From positions 1-64,000 of the forward strand of contig JAKACM010000007.1 in the NCBI GenBank assembly GCA_021821465.1: a stretch of DNA of 64,000 bases, in the 5' to 3' direction. The DNA is from Bacillota bacterium. GTDB lineage: Bacteria > Bacillota > Sulfobacillia > Sulfobacillales > Sulfobacillaceae. How positions within the stretch are numbered: position 1 is the first letter of the stretch; the number at the start of each line of letters is the position of its first letter. The notes under the pieces were generated by a model, which was not told where the DNA came from, made no database searches, and was given only the letters and a program-made list of their open reading frames with translations. A program made the translations under genes and the position numbers. Below, one piece after another: positions 49,354 to 60,104 of the stretch.

Positions 49354-50367
49354 TTAGATATCCAGGATGATTTTACCGAAAAGTCCCCGAGACTCCATGT
49401 GGGAATGGGCGGCTTGGGCATCAGACAGAGAAAATGTTTTGTCAATAACCGGAAGTAGAGTGCCTCGTGAGAATAACGGCAAAATTCTCGGTAAGATGGC
49501 CGACGAGCCCATATAGGCTCCTAACATCGTGAGTCGCCGACGAAAAAACGGGCCCAATTCCATTTGAATCTTTCCTCCGGTGGTCGCACCAACAGTAATA
49601 ATCGTACCTCCGTGACGTACCATTTCGAGGGATTGCATAAAACTTTTCTCTCCTAACGAATCAACAACAATATCGGCACCTTTCGAGGCGGTCATATTCA
49701 TAATGTTGGAAGACAGAGAAGTCTTCCCGTCCCAAACAATCACATCGGAAGCTCCAATTTGTTTTAATCGGTCAACATAGCTGTTTGAACGAACAACGGC
49801 GAAGATGCGCATTCCTCTAATTCGTGCCAGTTGGATTGTAGCCAATCCCAACCCTCCATTGGCTCCCCACACCACAATGGTTTGGCCCGTTACCGCCTGA
49901 GCACGCGCCAGGAAATCTTCGGCGGTTACAAAGGGTATGCCAATGGATGCCGCCTCAATAAAAGTCAGACCACTGGGCATGGGTACAACATTTTGAACGG
50001 GAAGGACAATCTGTTCCGCATAGGTTCCGTCCACAATATGGTAATAAGCACAGCTGTTTTGTTGACCGGACAGACAAAACACACAACGACCGCAACTGAG
50101 CCCCGGATTAATGACGATCTTCTGGCCCACAGCATAGTCGCGAGCTCCCGGCCCCAAAGCATCAATTTCACCCGCTCCATCCGACCCAGGAATCAAAGGG
50201 TCCGGAAAATCCCCGAATACGCCTTGACGCACCCAGATGTCACGGTGATTTACTCCGGCCGCCCTAAGACGCACGCGAACCTCTCCGGGTCCTGGCTCGG
50301 GATTGGCAACCTCTTCATAGATTAGTGCCGAGGGATCCCCCGGCCGGTGAATTCTTATGGCATGCAT
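49354..50367 (-). CDS. Zinc-binding alcohol dehydrogenase / quinone oxidoreductase-type MDR protein
   Basis: 337 aa; EVRVRLRAAGVNHRDIWVRQG, IPGSDGAGEIDALG, CGRCVFCLSGQQNSC, VVWGANGGLGLATIQLAR. Confidence 0.88.
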   Translation of the reverse strand: MHAIRIHRPGDPSALIYEEVANPEPGPGEVRVRLRAAGVNHRDIWVRQGVFGDFPDPLIPGSDGAGEIDALGPGARDYAVGQKIVINPGLSCGRCVFCLSGQQNSCAYYHIVDGTYAEQIVLPVQNVVPMPSGLTFIEAASIGIPFVTAEDFLARAQAVTGQTIVVWGANGGLGLATIQLARIRGMRIFAVVRSNSYVDRLKQIGASDVIVWDGKTSLSSNIMNMTASKGADIVVDSLGEKSFMQSLEMVRHGGTIITVGATTGGKIQMELGPFFRRRLTMLGAYMGSSAILPRILPLFSRGTLLPVIDKTFSLSDAQAAHSHMESRGLFGKIILDI

Positions 50368-50442
50368 GATGCTATCCTCCTAATTGGACTGTCATTCCCG
50401 AATTGCTTATTTGGTTCCAAAACAGCACATAGACCCAAATTC

Positions 50443-51819
50443 TTATCGGTACTGTGCAACTTTCAGTGACCACGCAAGCCTTTGTGTATCCCGCCACAAA
50501 CGAAATGGTTGGAACTCCGGCGGGAAAATGGGCCAATCCCAATGAAGTTGGGTGGGTTCTTTAACATATTTCAAAAAAGTCAGGGGAAGCGAAAAGGATT
50601 GTGGTGCACGGTTCTTCTGTCCATGATGCATCAGATGAAAAAACGCCGAATGGGCCCAATTTTCGATGCTCACCGGTTCTGTGCCCACGGCACGGGACAG
50701 GGATCTTGATTGACGAGCCTGGCTAATAATTTCCTTGGCACCCGATTTGACAGTGTCTATAGTCAGAATCGGAAAGGAATGAACAAGCGGCAATCGATCA
50801 GATCCCCATTGCAGCGGTGCTTTCACAGGCGGCAATTCTTGTCCCGGTGTAGCCTGAGTCCAGTATAGGGCTAGGGCCAAAACGACTTCCGCCGCACTAA
50901 AACTTTCCCCATGCATCACAATGGGTCCCAGCCCATGGTCCGATAATGCACGCAATAATTCATCCGGCTCCCCGAGATGCGGAGGCTGTAAAGGCTTTAA
51001 TCGAGCACTCAATTGGATAATATCTGTCCACTCAATGTCAGATGCTCGAGAAATGTGACGAATATAGGCCCGAAAACTCTCAAATGCTTCCATGCGGTCT
51101 TGCTGGCTACGTAGCGGAGCTTTTCGCAAAGTGGCGGTGGTTGCGCCAAATTTGAAGTTGACCGCATCCCAAAACTTCGTGGTGACGAGTTCCGTAGGGT
51201 GCACCATGACCATAAATGCGTCCCTGGGCGACATTTGCGAAGGAGCTTTTTCCACCATTTCCACGGCCTCATCCAGATTATCCGGCAACTTCATGGCAAA
51301 AGGTTTAGGGTTTAGCACGGGAGGAGACCAGTGAACGACATCTTCTATCCATAAAGGTTGTGATGAAGTGATGAGATAACTATTCCAACTGTCACTGAAG
51401 AACACCGGCATGTGTAGTTGAACTAAGGCATTGGCCGTGTGAGGAACCCAATTTCCTCCCGGTTGGGTAAAATAAAGGGGAGCCTTAATCAGTTTAGTCA
51501 CCGTATCTACTCCCACGGTTTCGCGTTCGATGAATCGCTGTACTCCCGCCTGATACTCCATCTCCGCCAGTTCTTCCGAGAGTGTGGGATGTTCACTATG
51601 GGTCGTCGAATGAAACCCTAAGGCATTTTTTGTCGCCAGACGTGCCAAGACTCTTTGGCGGTGTCCCTGATCCAAATAGTGGGCTTTCTTTCCCACAATC
51701 CCGTAACTGGCAGGTACCTGAAATTCGTCCATAATATCCAAAATGAACTCCAAAGCATCATTGGATTCCTGAGTCACAAAATCTTCAATATCGAAGCGAA
51801 TTAACCCATATACGGTCAT
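50443..51819 (-). CDS. Hypothetical protein with a polysaccharide-deacetylase-like N-terminus
   Basis: MTVYGLIRFDIEDFVTQESNDALEFILDIMDEFQVPASYGIVGKKA...LGFHSTTHSEHPTLSEEL; ATGA overlap with the upstream glycosyltransferase. Confidence 0.6.
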   Translation of the reverse strand: MTVYGLIRFDIEDFVTQESNDALEFILDIMDEFQVPASYGIVGKKAHYLDQGHRQRVLARLATKNALGFHSTTHSEHPTLSEELAEMEYQAGVQRFIERETVGVDTVTKLIKAPLYFTQPGGNWVPHTANALVQLHMPVFFSDSWNSYLITSSQPLWIEDVVHWSPPVLNPKPFAMKLPDNLDEAVEMVEKAPSQMSPRDAFMVMVHPTELVTTKFWDAVNFKFGATTATLRKAPLRSQQDRMEAFESFRAYIRHISRASDIEWTDIIQLSARLKPLQPPHLGEPDELLRALSDHGLGPIVMHGESFSAAEVVLALALYWTQATPGQELPPVKAPLQWGSDRLPLVHSFPILTIDTVKSGAKEIISQARQSRSLSRAVGTEPVSIENWAHSAFFHLMHHGQKNRAPQSFSLPLTFLKYVKEPTQLHWDWPIFPPEFQPFRLWRDTQRLAWSLKVAQYR

Positions 51820-52823
51820 AACTCGCATCCCCTTGAACAAAGAGACCATGTCATCTGACGATATATGGCGGCATATGCTTGGGCTTCATGACTGGGCAAG
51901 TGCCTCGAAAGGATCCGCTTACGGGCGTTGTAACGCATCATATCGGCTTGGTCGGGATTTTCCATCACAAAGCGAAAGGCTTTGATCAATCCTTCGGTAT
52001 CATCAAACAAAAAACCTGTCCGGCCCTGTTCGATAAGATACCGGTTGCCGTGAATATTGGTCGCCACCACCAATGCTTGGCTACTCATAGCCTCCATCAG
52101 TGCATTGGACACACCTTCGATCCGGCTCGAGTTCAGCACAATCGTTGCGCGCTGATACCACTCTCGCATTGATTCTTTGGGCTTTTCACCGATAATGTGA
52201 ACCCAGCCTTTACCCTTGGCTGCCAAAAGTACCCGATCCCATTCCTGAAAATCTCTGACAGGTCCCAAAACAGCCAGTTGAAAATCGTAACCTAGGAGTT
52301 GTCTGGCCTCTTCGACCAGGTCGATTGCCCAGGCACTGCGTTTTACAGGACGAATTCCTCCCGCGATCACCACCAGCGGAGTTTTGTCCCGCATACCAGG
52401 CGAATCGGCGGGATAGAACAAACTCTCGTCGACCGAAGGCCCAATTACGTCCACTATAGAGTCCCATTCAGGTGCATCACTCACCAACCTTTTTTTGGCA
52501 TTGGGAGTGAATACCACCTGATGTCTCACAAGATCCAGTGCATGGCGTATAGCCGCAGAGTTTCTGATCCAATCACCCCACAAATCTGTACCGGTCCAAG
52601 TCACAACGATTTTCTGCGGGTCAGTGCCGTGTTCAATCAGCCGCATCCCGACTTGAACCGCGTTCCAGGCATGATAAACGTCAAAGCCCCGCATTCGGGG
52701 ATAAAATTTCTCAACCCGTGTTTCGATTCCCAGGCTGACAAGACCCGTTTTGAGGCGTTCAGCCGAAACAAAATTTCCACCCGTGACGGGAGTGTCGGGC
52801 GGTACAATTAGCGCAACCCTCAT
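51816..52823 (-). CDS. Glycosyltransferase, GT4-like
   Basis: 335 aa; VVIAGGIRPVKRSAWAIDLVEEAR, ATIVLNSSRIEGVSNALMEAMSSQALVVATNIHGNRYLIEQGRTGFLFDD. Confidence 0.9.
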   Translation of the reverse strand: MRVALIVPPDTPVTGGNFVSAERLKTGLVSLGIETRVEKFYPRMRGFDVYHAWNAVQVGMRLIEHGTDPQKIVVTWTGTDLWGDWIRNSAAIRHALDLVRHQVVFTPNAKKRLVSDAPEWDSIVDVIGPSVDESLFYPADSPGMRDKTPLVVIAGGIRPVKRSAWAIDLVEEARQLLGYDFQLAVLGPVRDFQEWDRVLLAAKGKGWVHIIGEKPKESMREWYQRATIVLNSSRIEGVSNALMEAMSSQALVVATNIHGNRYLIEQGRTGFLFDDTEGLIKAFRFVMENPDQADMMRYNARKRILSRHLPSHEAQAYAAIYRQMTWSLCSRGCEL

Positions 52824-52847
52824 CGCGTCTCAGTCCTTTCCTGTCCT

Positions 52848-53192
52848 CTAACCAATTGCGGTCCCGTTGGGTACAGGGCTGTCCACGTTTAAGAGAACAA
52901 CATCTTTATCACTGGCCATGGCTCCCAAAATCAAAACCTCCGAGCGCACGCCAGCCACTCTTTTGGGCGGAAGGTTTAACACCGCCACAATTTGTCTTCC
53001 TATCAATTCATGGGGCTCATAGCGCACCGTCAACTGCGCAGAAGACTCTTTCATCCCTAAAGGACCAAAATCCACGGTAATATGATATGCAGGTTTTTTG
53101 GCTTTGGGATTAGACGCGGCACGACAAATGGTCCCCACATACAAACCCACTTGGAAGAATTGATCGGCGGAAATTGGCTTTAAGTCTTCGAT
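52848..53192 (-). CDS. CsaA-like tRNA-binding-domain protein
   Basis: Conserved-looking sequence EDLKPISADQFFQVGLYVGTICRAASNPKAKKPAYHITVDFG extends upstream of the GTG at 53150; start codon unresolved. Confidence 0.8.
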   Translation of the reverse strand: MEDLKPISADQFFQVGLYVGTICRAASNPKAKKPAYHITVDFGPLGMKESSAQLTVRYEPHELIGRQIVAVLNLPPKRVAGVRSEVLILGAMASDKDVVLLNVDSPVPNGTAIG

Positions 53193-53238
53193 GTCCTCTC
53201 ACTCCTACACTATCTAATTTTTTCATACCATCACGACT

Positions 53239-54480
53239 TTATGTATTCCATTGAATTTCCCGGGGGAAGTAAATCCGCCGAGCAACCTGCCTTTCTCTGG
53301 CAATCGCACTGACGGGTTTGGAAAGCCGCGACATCTCCACGAGCCGTTTGCTGTTATCATCCCATAAATATAGGGCACTGTCTTTATTCCTGCCGGTTTC
53401 GGTTCCTAAATAGTAATCATAATAAACTGTACCGGTTTCGTCGACGGCCAGATAATAGGCAGGATCGTAACCGTGGCGTCTGAGTTGCACCGCAATCTTC
53501 TCGTATAAATCCGAATCATGATCAGGGTCTTCAAGATAAGTAAACAGGCGTCGGTCCAAAAAACGGCAAGACAAATCTTTCAGAACCGGATCGGAACTAT
53601 TTTGCCACACGTTAAACGCATTAAATAACACGGTATCATCTAATGCCAAATAACTGGACAAATCAAGGTTTCCCAAAAATAGTCCCTCTAAAGCCATATG
53701 GGGCATGTCCGGACTGCGTCCTTCTGTCACCAAATCTTTCGCACGTTTGAGAATGGCCTTCAAAATCACTTCCGCCGAACGTGAAACAGGATGAAAATAA
53801 ACCTGCCAGTACATGAAATACCGGGCCAGCAAATAGGCTTCAACTGTGTGAAGACCTGAGCGTTTGACAACTATCCTGTCACCCCAAGGACGTATGACGC
53901 GAATAATTCGCGCCAAATCAAACTTTCCGTAGTCCACACCTGTGGACACCGAGTCTCGCATCAGATAGTCCAAGCGATCGGCATCCAATTGTCCGCTCAC
54001 CAAAGATACCACAAGTTGTTGAGAATGGGTCTTGTTAATGACGGCTGCAATATCATAAGGCAGATTGGATTGAGCTTGTTTTAACACTTGATGAATTTCT
54101 GTGGAGGGATTAAGAATCAAGCGTTCGGTCCACACTTCATGCCTGAGACCAATCACTTTTTCCAGCGCATGAGAAAAAGGAGCATGTCCGACATCATGTA
54201 ATAGTCCGGCGGCCATGACCAACTGATTATATTCCGACGGCCATTCATAAGAATTACGGGAAAATGCTTGAACAATTTGGCGAATCACTTCATACACGCC
54301 CAGAGAATGGGCAAATCGACTATGCTCCCCTCCCGGGTAGGTCAGATATGCCGTACCGAGTTGCCGGATCCGCCTTAACCGCTGCATTTCCCTGGTATTG
54401 ATCAAATCCCATATCAAGGAGTCATTCACGTAGATGTAGCCATGTACGGGATCTTTAAAGACCTTTTCTTCATCAAGCAT
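53239..54480 (-). CDS. HD-domain phosphohydrolase (YwfO/dGTPase-like)
   Basis: 413 aa; FKDPVHGYIYVNDSLIWDLINTREMQRLRRIRQLGTAYLTYPGGEHSRFAHSLGVYEV, LLHDVGHAPFSHALE, DADRLDYLMRDS. Confidence 0.93.
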   Translation of the reverse strand: MLDEEKVFKDPVHGYIYVNDSLIWDLINTREMQRLRRIRQLGTAYLTYPGGEHSRFAHSLGVYEVIRQIVQAFSRNSYEWPSEYNQLVMAAGLLHDVGHAPFSHALEKVIGLRHEVWTERLILNPSTEIHQVLKQAQSNLPYDIAAVINKTHSQQLVVSLVSGQLDADRLDYLMRDSVSTGVDYGKFDLARIIRVIRPWGDRIVVKRSGLHTVEAYLLARYFMYWQVYFHPVSRSAEVILKAILKRAKDLVTEGRSPDMPHMALEGLFLGNLDLSSYLALDDTVLFNAFNVWQNSSDPVLKDLSCRFLDRRLFTYLEDPDHDSDLYEKIAVQLRRHGYDPAYYLAVDETGTVYYDYYLGTETGRNKDSALYLWDDNSKRLVEMSRLSKPVSAIARERQVARRIYFPREIQWNT

Positions 54481-54546
54481 GAACAGGCTCCCTTTCCGCG
54501 CGCATCATCAAAGGCAGAGCTTTATCTCCCACTTTGCAGACTTCTT

Positions 54547-54780
54547 TTATTTCCTTCGCCATTGGTGTATCGCCACGGCGACAGACATTCCCAACCCGAG
54601 CAGAATCAATAAGGCACCGGCATCCCCCAAAAATCTCGACCACTGCTCGCTCACAACATGCGCCACGCCCATAAATATGAGACCCAAAGCAATCACCATG
54701 GAAGATCGCGCCAATTTCCCCGCTACTCCCAGGCCAATTCCCGCGATCCCGAGAATAATCTCTATCCAGCCGGTATTCAT
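54547..54780 (-). CDS. Small membrane protein, 77 aa
   Basis: MNTGWIEIILGIAGIGLGVAGKLARSSMVIALGLIFMGVAHVV...; hydrophobic. Confidence 0.65.
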   Translation of the reverse strand: MNTGWIEIILGIAGIGLGVAGKLARSSMVIALGLIFMGVAHVVSEQWSRFLGDAGALLILLGLGMSVAVAIHQWRRK

Positions 54781-55040
54781 CGTGCTTCCCCTTTTCTGAC
54801 AGTTTTGCCACTCAATAACCTCTGTTTCCTACAATCTTGCTTGTTGTCCGCCTTTTCCCGAATCCTTATATCCGGCCTGTGTCCTTTTCATTTTGACAGA
54901 TTACGCTTGTCAATGGCTCATCAGGTTCATCTTGCTGAAATTTTTATGCTTGAGAGGAAAAGATTAACGGCGGCATCTCTCTACACCCTTCCAATCCCTG
55001 TCACATATCATGACCATGATTCCTGGAGGAGCGTGGTAGA

Positions 55041-56267
55041 ATGCATAGGCCCTATCTGACGACCGTCCATTCCTCAAGGCGTGTGTGGATTCTTCGCCAC
55101 CTCCTGGTGTGGGTTTTAGCCATCGGTCCCGGTGTTTTAGGTATGGTTGCCGACAATGATGCCGGTGGCGTGCTCTCTTATCTTGTGACGGGTTCGCAAA
55201 ATCATTTGCAATGGTTTTTGCCGGCTTTGGTATTTATGGCTCCATTAACCTATCTGATTCAAGAATCGGCATTGCGTGTGGCCGTGGCCACCCATCTTCC
55301 GTACAGTCAGATTGTCTCTATGAAATTTGGCAAAACTGTCGCCCGTTTCAATGCCATCATTTTGCACCTACTTAACACGATTATACTCGTGACCGAGTTT
55401 ATCGGAATGACATCCGCCTTAACACTCTTGGGATTCCATTGGGTAATAGGTCTCGGTTTTTCGCTGGTCCTGGTGCTTGGTATTACCTCAGTGCGTCGCT
55501 ATCAACCCATGGAGCGATTCTTGTTAGTCCTGGCCATCCTGAATCTGGCCTTTATCCCTTCTCTTCTTACCATACTGCCCCATGTTCATACCTGGCGTAG
55601 CGCATTTTCCGGTGCCTTTAGCGTGCATATTGCGTTCTTCTTATTATCCTTAGCCGGAAACGCCGTAGCCCCATGGATGATTTTTTGGCAACAAAATGCC
55701 GTGTGGGCAGGAAATGTACAAACTTTGGAATCGGGTCGCAGAGATATTCGCATGGGAGTGGTGGCCCAAATTATCATGGCGACCACGGTGATGCTCATAG
55801 GTGCGTTGATGACTCATAGCATTATTCATGGACGCAATCCGCTGTTGTGGTTAAGGGACAATGGAGGGGGAACGATGGCCGGACTCTTTGCCATTGGTCT
55901 TTTTGACGCCGGATTTCTTGCCGCTTCCACAATATCCGTGTCATCGGCGTGGATGGTGCAAGAAGCATTCGGGAAAATTCACGACCGGGGCCAGAGCCCC
56001 ACGCAAGGACCATTTGCCTGGCTTCACACGGCCAGTGTTTCTCTGGCTGCGATCGTGGTTCTCATTCCTCATTTATCCTTTGCTCCAATCGCATTATGGG
56101 CGCAAGCCTTGGGGGCATTATGGATGCCCGTCAGCTTAATTATGCTGGGATTGATTGCATCCGATCCGAACATTATGGGATCCATGCTCATCCGCCGCCG
56201 AAAATACCTGCTCGCGGCCACAGTTTTGATTTTTATCGGCCTCTCCTGCTTTACCTTTCTTGCCTGA
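55041..56267 (+). CDS. NRAMP-superfamily divalent metal transporter-like protein
   Basis: 408 aa; GPGVLGMVADNDAGGVLSYLVTGSQ with multiple TM segments. Confidence 0.8.
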   Translation: MHRPYLTTVHSSRRVWILRHLLVWVLAIGPGVLGMVADNDAGGVLSYLVTGSQNHLQWFLPALVFMAPLTYLIQESALRVAVATHLPYSQIVSMKFGKTVARFNAIILHLLNTIILVTEFIGMTSALTLLGFHWVIGLGFSLVLVLGITSVRRYQPMERFLLVLAILNLAFIPSLLTILPHVHTWRSAFSGAFSVHIAFFLLSLAGNAVAPWMIFWQQNAVWAGNVQTLESGRRDIRMGVVAQIIMATTVMLIGALMTHSIIHGRNPLLWLRDNGGGTMAGLFAIGLFDAGFLAASTISVSSAWMVQEAFGKIHDRGQSPTQGPFAWLHTASVSLAAIVVLIPHLSFAPIALWAQALGALWMPVSLIMLGLIASDPNIMGSMLIRRRKYLLAATVLIFIGLSCFTFLA

Positions 56268-56367
56268 TCACTATACCCCAGCCTAAAGTTGATTTTCCGC
56301 ATCGTCAGTTTTTGGCTATGATAATAGAGATCATCGCAGACGATTAACGACGACAGGAGCGGATGAC

Positions 56368-57753
56368 ATGGCATCAATCGAAGCAAGTCCGGCATTATCA
56401 TACTTAAAGAGCCATAGAGAAGAGCATATTCGAGAGCTGACAGATTTTTTAAAGATTCCCAGCATTTCTGCCATATCAAGCCACCGCTCTGAGGTTCGGC
56501 TGGCAGCCGAATGGCTGGCCCACAGACTTACGGAAGCCGGAGTGGCAAAGGTACAGATCGATGACACCCAAGGTCATCCTATCGTGTTCGGAGAAACCAT
56601 CACCGATGTTAAGAAGCCCACGATTCTGGTTTATGGGCACTATGACGTTCAACCGGTCGATCCTCTGGACCAGTGGATCAATCCTCCATTTTCACCGACG
56701 ATCCGAAACAATATCCTGTATGCAAGAGGCTCAAGCGATGACAAGGGGCAAGTTTACATGCAACTTATCGCAGCCGAAGCTTGGCTAAAGACCACGGGGT
56801 TGCCGGTGAACTTAAAATTTCTTTTTGAAGGGGAAGAAGAAATCGGCAGTATTCATCTGTCACAATACATCAGCGAACACCAACAAGCCCTCAAGGCCGA
56901 TGTGGCTGTGATTTCTGACACTCCTATGTTTGCTGCCGGCATCCCCGCGATTTGTTCGGGACTGAGAGGCCTCGCCACCTTTGAACTCGAGATTTCCGGT
57001 CCCAGACAAGATCTTCATTCCGGTGTCTTTGGGGGAAGCGTAGCGAATCCCGCCCATGTGCTGGCCACCATCATTGCCGCTCTCCATGATGATCAGGGGC
57101 GGGTTAAAGTCCCGGGATTTTATGACGGTGTGGATCCTTTGAGTGAACAAGAGCGAAAGAGTTTTGCGTCATTGCCTTTTGATGAACAAGAGTTCCTGGG
57201 ACAAACCGGAGCACCCCGGCTGTTTGGCGAAGAACCCTATACTACCTTGGAACGCGTCTGGACCCGCCCCACTTTAGAAGTCAACGGAATGTGGTCGGGA
57301 TTTACAGGCGAAGGCCGAAAAACCATTATCCCGCAAAAAGCAACCGCCAAAATATCGTGCCGACTGGTTCCGCATCAAGATCCGGACGCGATTTTGGACC
57401 ATGTCAGTCAATTCATCCACGATAAGTGCCCAGATAGTGTGCGGCTTCGGATCGAGCGCGGAGAAGGGGATTCGGGAATCGTTATGCCCGTGGATCACTT
57501 TGCCACTCAAGCGGCCGTCAAAGCCATCGAAGAAGTTTACCATCGGCCCGCTGCATTTATCCGCATGGGTGGGTCGATCCCGGTCGTGGTCACATTTGAA
57601 CAGGTCCTGGGAATTTCCACGGTGCTGTTGGGATTCGCTTTGCCTGATGAAAATTTCCATGCTCCCAACGAACACTTTCATTTAGAAAATTTCCACAAAG
57701 GTTCCGAAACCGTTGCCACTCTGTGGAACCTGTTGGAAAATATGCATGCTTAA
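56368..57753 (+). CDS. M20-family dipeptidase
   Basis: 461 aa; [53 protein letters not shown]. Confidence 0.95.
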   Translation: MASIEASPALSYLKSHREEHIRELTDFLKIPSISAISSHRSEVRLAAEWLAHRLTEAGVAKVQIDDTQGHPIVFGETITDVKKPTILVYGHYDVQPVDPLDQWINPPFSPTIRNNILYARGSSDDKGQVYMQLIAAEAWLKTTGLPVNLKFLFEGEEEIGSIHLSQYISEHQQALKADVAVISDTPMFAAGIPAICSGLRGLATFELEISGPRQDLHSGVFGGSVANPAHVLATIIAALHDDQGRVKVPGFYDGVDPLSEQERKSFASLPFDEQEFLGQTGAPRLFGEEPYTTLERVWTRPTLEVNGMWSGFTGEGRKTIIPQKATAKISCRLVPHQDPDAILDHVSQFIHDKCPDSVRLRIERGEGDSGIVMPVDHFATQAAVKAIEEVYHRPAAFIRMGGSIPVVVTFEQVLGISTVLLGFALPDENFHAPNEHFHLENFHKGSETVATLWNLLENMHA

Positions 57754-57763
57754 GGAGGAGCCA

Positions 57764-58675
57764 ATGTCAATTCCTGAATTCAACATTGAGAAGCTGTCCC
57801 AAATTATTGTTGAACTGTCTCATTATGATCTTCCGGCTTCAGCGAATCCGGCACAGGCCACCCCTACTACCCGACGAGCTACAGAGCGGCTTATTCGACG
57901 TATGGAAAGCTTGCTGTTCCCCTTTGAACATCCTTGGGAAGAAGCCGTGGAAGCTCAGGGAACTGCAGCCCGCATCGAACTCTTGGGACAGGTCATTTGG
58001 GATCTCGCTCATCAGATTCATAGAGGCCAGACTCATCATGATTGCGCACAGGCTCCTTGCGAGATATTATGTCAGGCTTTCAGCACGGCCCTGGAATTCA
58101 ATGCTCGCCTCCCTATCCTACAATCGCTCTTGTACAAGGACGTAGATGCGGCCTATCAGGGAGATCCCGCAGCAAGAAACCACTCGGAAGTGATATCCAC
58201 TTATCCGGGTTTTTATGCGATTATGGTATACAGATTAGCGCACGAGCTCTTTTTATTGAACGTCCCCTTATTGCCTCGGTTGATGACTGAGATTGCCCAC
58301 AGTCAAACCGGAATCGACATTCATCCGGGAGCTCAGATTGGGTCAAATTTCTTTATCGACCATGGAACAGGGGTCGTCATAGGCGAGACTGCCCAGGTAG
58401 GAGACCAAGTCACGCTATACCAAGGCGTCACTTTGGGCGCCTTGAATTTTCCCCGGGACGTGCAAGGGCAGATCATACGGGGTCAGAAGAGACATCCGAC
58501 CATCGGGGATCGTGTGGTGATATACTCCGGCGCTACGATTTTAGGCGGCAATACCGAAATCGGCGACGGTAGTGTGATCGGAGGAAATGTCTGGCTCACC
58601 GAAAGCGTGCCGGCCAATTCTCGGGTCATCAATCAGCCCCAAGTCGATGTAAAAGCAGTCACACGCAACACTTGA
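57764..58675 (+). CDS. cysE: Serine O-acetyltransferase
   Basis: [51 protein letters not shown]; start ATG 57764 behind AAGGAGG. Confidence 0.9.
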   Translation: MSIPEFNIEKLSQIIVELSHYDLPASANPAQATPTTRRATERLIRRMESLLFPFEHPWEEAVEAQGTAARIELLGQVIWDLAHQIHRGQTHHDCAQAPCEILCQAFSTALEFNARLPILQSLLYKDVDAAYQGDPAARNHSEVISTYPGFYAIMVYRLAHELFLLNVPLLPRLMTEIAHSQTGIDIHPGAQIGSNFFIDHGTGVVIGETAQVGDQVTLYQGVTLGALNFPRDVQGQIIRGQKRHPTIGDRVVIYSGATILGGNTEIGDGSVIGGNVWLTESVPANSRVINQPQVDVKAVTRNT

Positions 58676-58707
58676 CTGAAGAGAAGAGAGGAAAGGAACT
58701 TTGTTCG

Positions 58708-59136
58708 ATGAATACGATTCATGACAATAAACCGGCACTGTCGACCGGCACAGGAAGCATTTTTGTTGATCTGGTCTTTTGGAATCCCAAAGACACAAAA
58801 ACGGAGCCTTTGGTGGCTTTTTTGGAACAGACCAACCTAGGCGAGCGATCGCAAACCGTTCAGTGGTTAACCAAGATCACAGTACGTTTAAGTATGTGGA
58901 AGGGGCATTATTGGATGGATCTTCCTGAAAGTGAATGGTCTTTGGCGCAACAGGATCTAAAATCCTTTATTGCCGACACAATGCGCTATTATCAGGTTTC
59001 CAAAACCGAATACGATACACGAGCCTTTTCCGTGGGCCTGGCCAAGAAGGTTAGACGCAAAAAAATTAAGATTAGTGAAGCGGAAATTCCCCAACCGCAT
59101 CCGGACAATCCCATTTGGTGGGTGATTGTGTCTTGA
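58708..59136 (+). CDS. Hypothetical protein
   Basis: ORF 58672-59136 between cysE and a threonine dehydratase-like gene; start uncertain. Confidence 0.65.
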   Translation: MNTIHDNKPALSTGTGSIFVDLVFWNPKDTKTEPLVAFLEQTNLGERSQTVQWLTKITVRLSMWKGHYWMDLPESEWSLAQQDLKSFIADTMRYYQVSKTEYDTRAFSVGLAKKVRRKKIKISEAEIPQPHPDNPIWWVIVS

Positions 59137-60104
59137 ATACGCTGACACTAAGCGCCATTGACGAAGCTTACGAGCGTATCCATGATGTCGTCCACCGCAC
59201 CCCCATCATTCGGAACCACAGCTTGGCCGAGATTGCGAACTGCGATTTGGTCTTGAAAGCGGAAAATTTGCAACGCACCGGATCATTTAAGATTCGGGGG
59301 GCATTTAACAAAACTGCACAGGTGTATGAAGCCGGAGGAAGCGGAGTAGTCACCGGTTCCTCTGGCAATCATGGCGCCGCCACTGCGTGGGCGGCTCGTT
59401 ATTTTAAGCTGCGCTCCCACCTAGTTGTGCCCGAAAACGCCATGCCCGAGAAAGTAGAGGCCGCCAGACATTATGGCGCAGATATCGAATTCTTGGGCAC
59501 AACCAGCCAAGAGCGATTAGAACGCGCCCAGGCCATTTCCCACAATCTGGGTCTGTCCTTTGTTGCTCCCTTCGACGATCCGGACGTGATGGCGGGGCAA
59601 GGAACCATAGGTTTGGAAATCCTGCACCAATTGCCGGAGGTTGAGTTCATTCTGGTCCCTGTCGGAGGAGGGGGACTGATTGCCGGAATTGCCACGGCAA
59701 TCAAGGGAAAACGTCCTGACGTCCGGGTTATCGGCGTAGAGCCGGTGGGAGCGCCCAAAGCTTATCAATCGCGGCAACAAGGACGTCGAATCGTTTTGAA
59801 ATTCACGGATACCATCGCAGACGGTCTCAAAACGTCGTCTTTAGGAGAAAAAACCTACCCCATTATCGAAAGACTCGTAGACGACATCGTCCAGGTTGAC
59901 GATAACGAAATCCGGCGGGCGATGTTTCTTTTGTTGTCCCGTCAGAAAATGCTTGCGGAACCTTCCGGGGCGGCAACACTCGCCTATGCACTCCGAAAAC
60001 CCAACCGCCTCCATCACCGCAAAACAGTGGCTGTAATTAGCGGAGGAAACATTGATGCTGCGACCTTATTTCATTTATTTGACTCTTATGCTTCCACCTC
60101 TTGA
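59133..60104 (+). CDS. Threonine ammonia-lyase / threonine dehydratase-like PLP enzyme
   Basis: LKAENLQRTGSFKIRGAFNK, TGSSGNHGAATAWAARYF, ILVPVGGGGLIAGIATAIKG; TTG start at 59133. Confidence 0.92.
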   Translation: MNTLTLSAIDEAYERIHDVVHRTPIIRNHSLAEIANCDLVLKAENLQRTGSFKIRGAFNKTAQVYEAGGSGVVTGSSGNHGAATAWAARYFKLRSHLVVPENAMPEKVEAARHYGADIEFLGTTSQERLERAQAISHNLGLSFVAPFDDPDVMAGQGTIGLEILHQLPEVEFILVPVGGGGLIAGIATAIKGKRPDVRVIGVEPVGAPKAYQSRQQGRRIVLKFTDTIADGLKTSSLGEKTYPIIERLVDDIVQVDDNEIRRAMFLLLSRQKMLAEPSGAATLAYALRKPNRLHHRKTVAVISGGNIDAATLFHLFDSYASTS

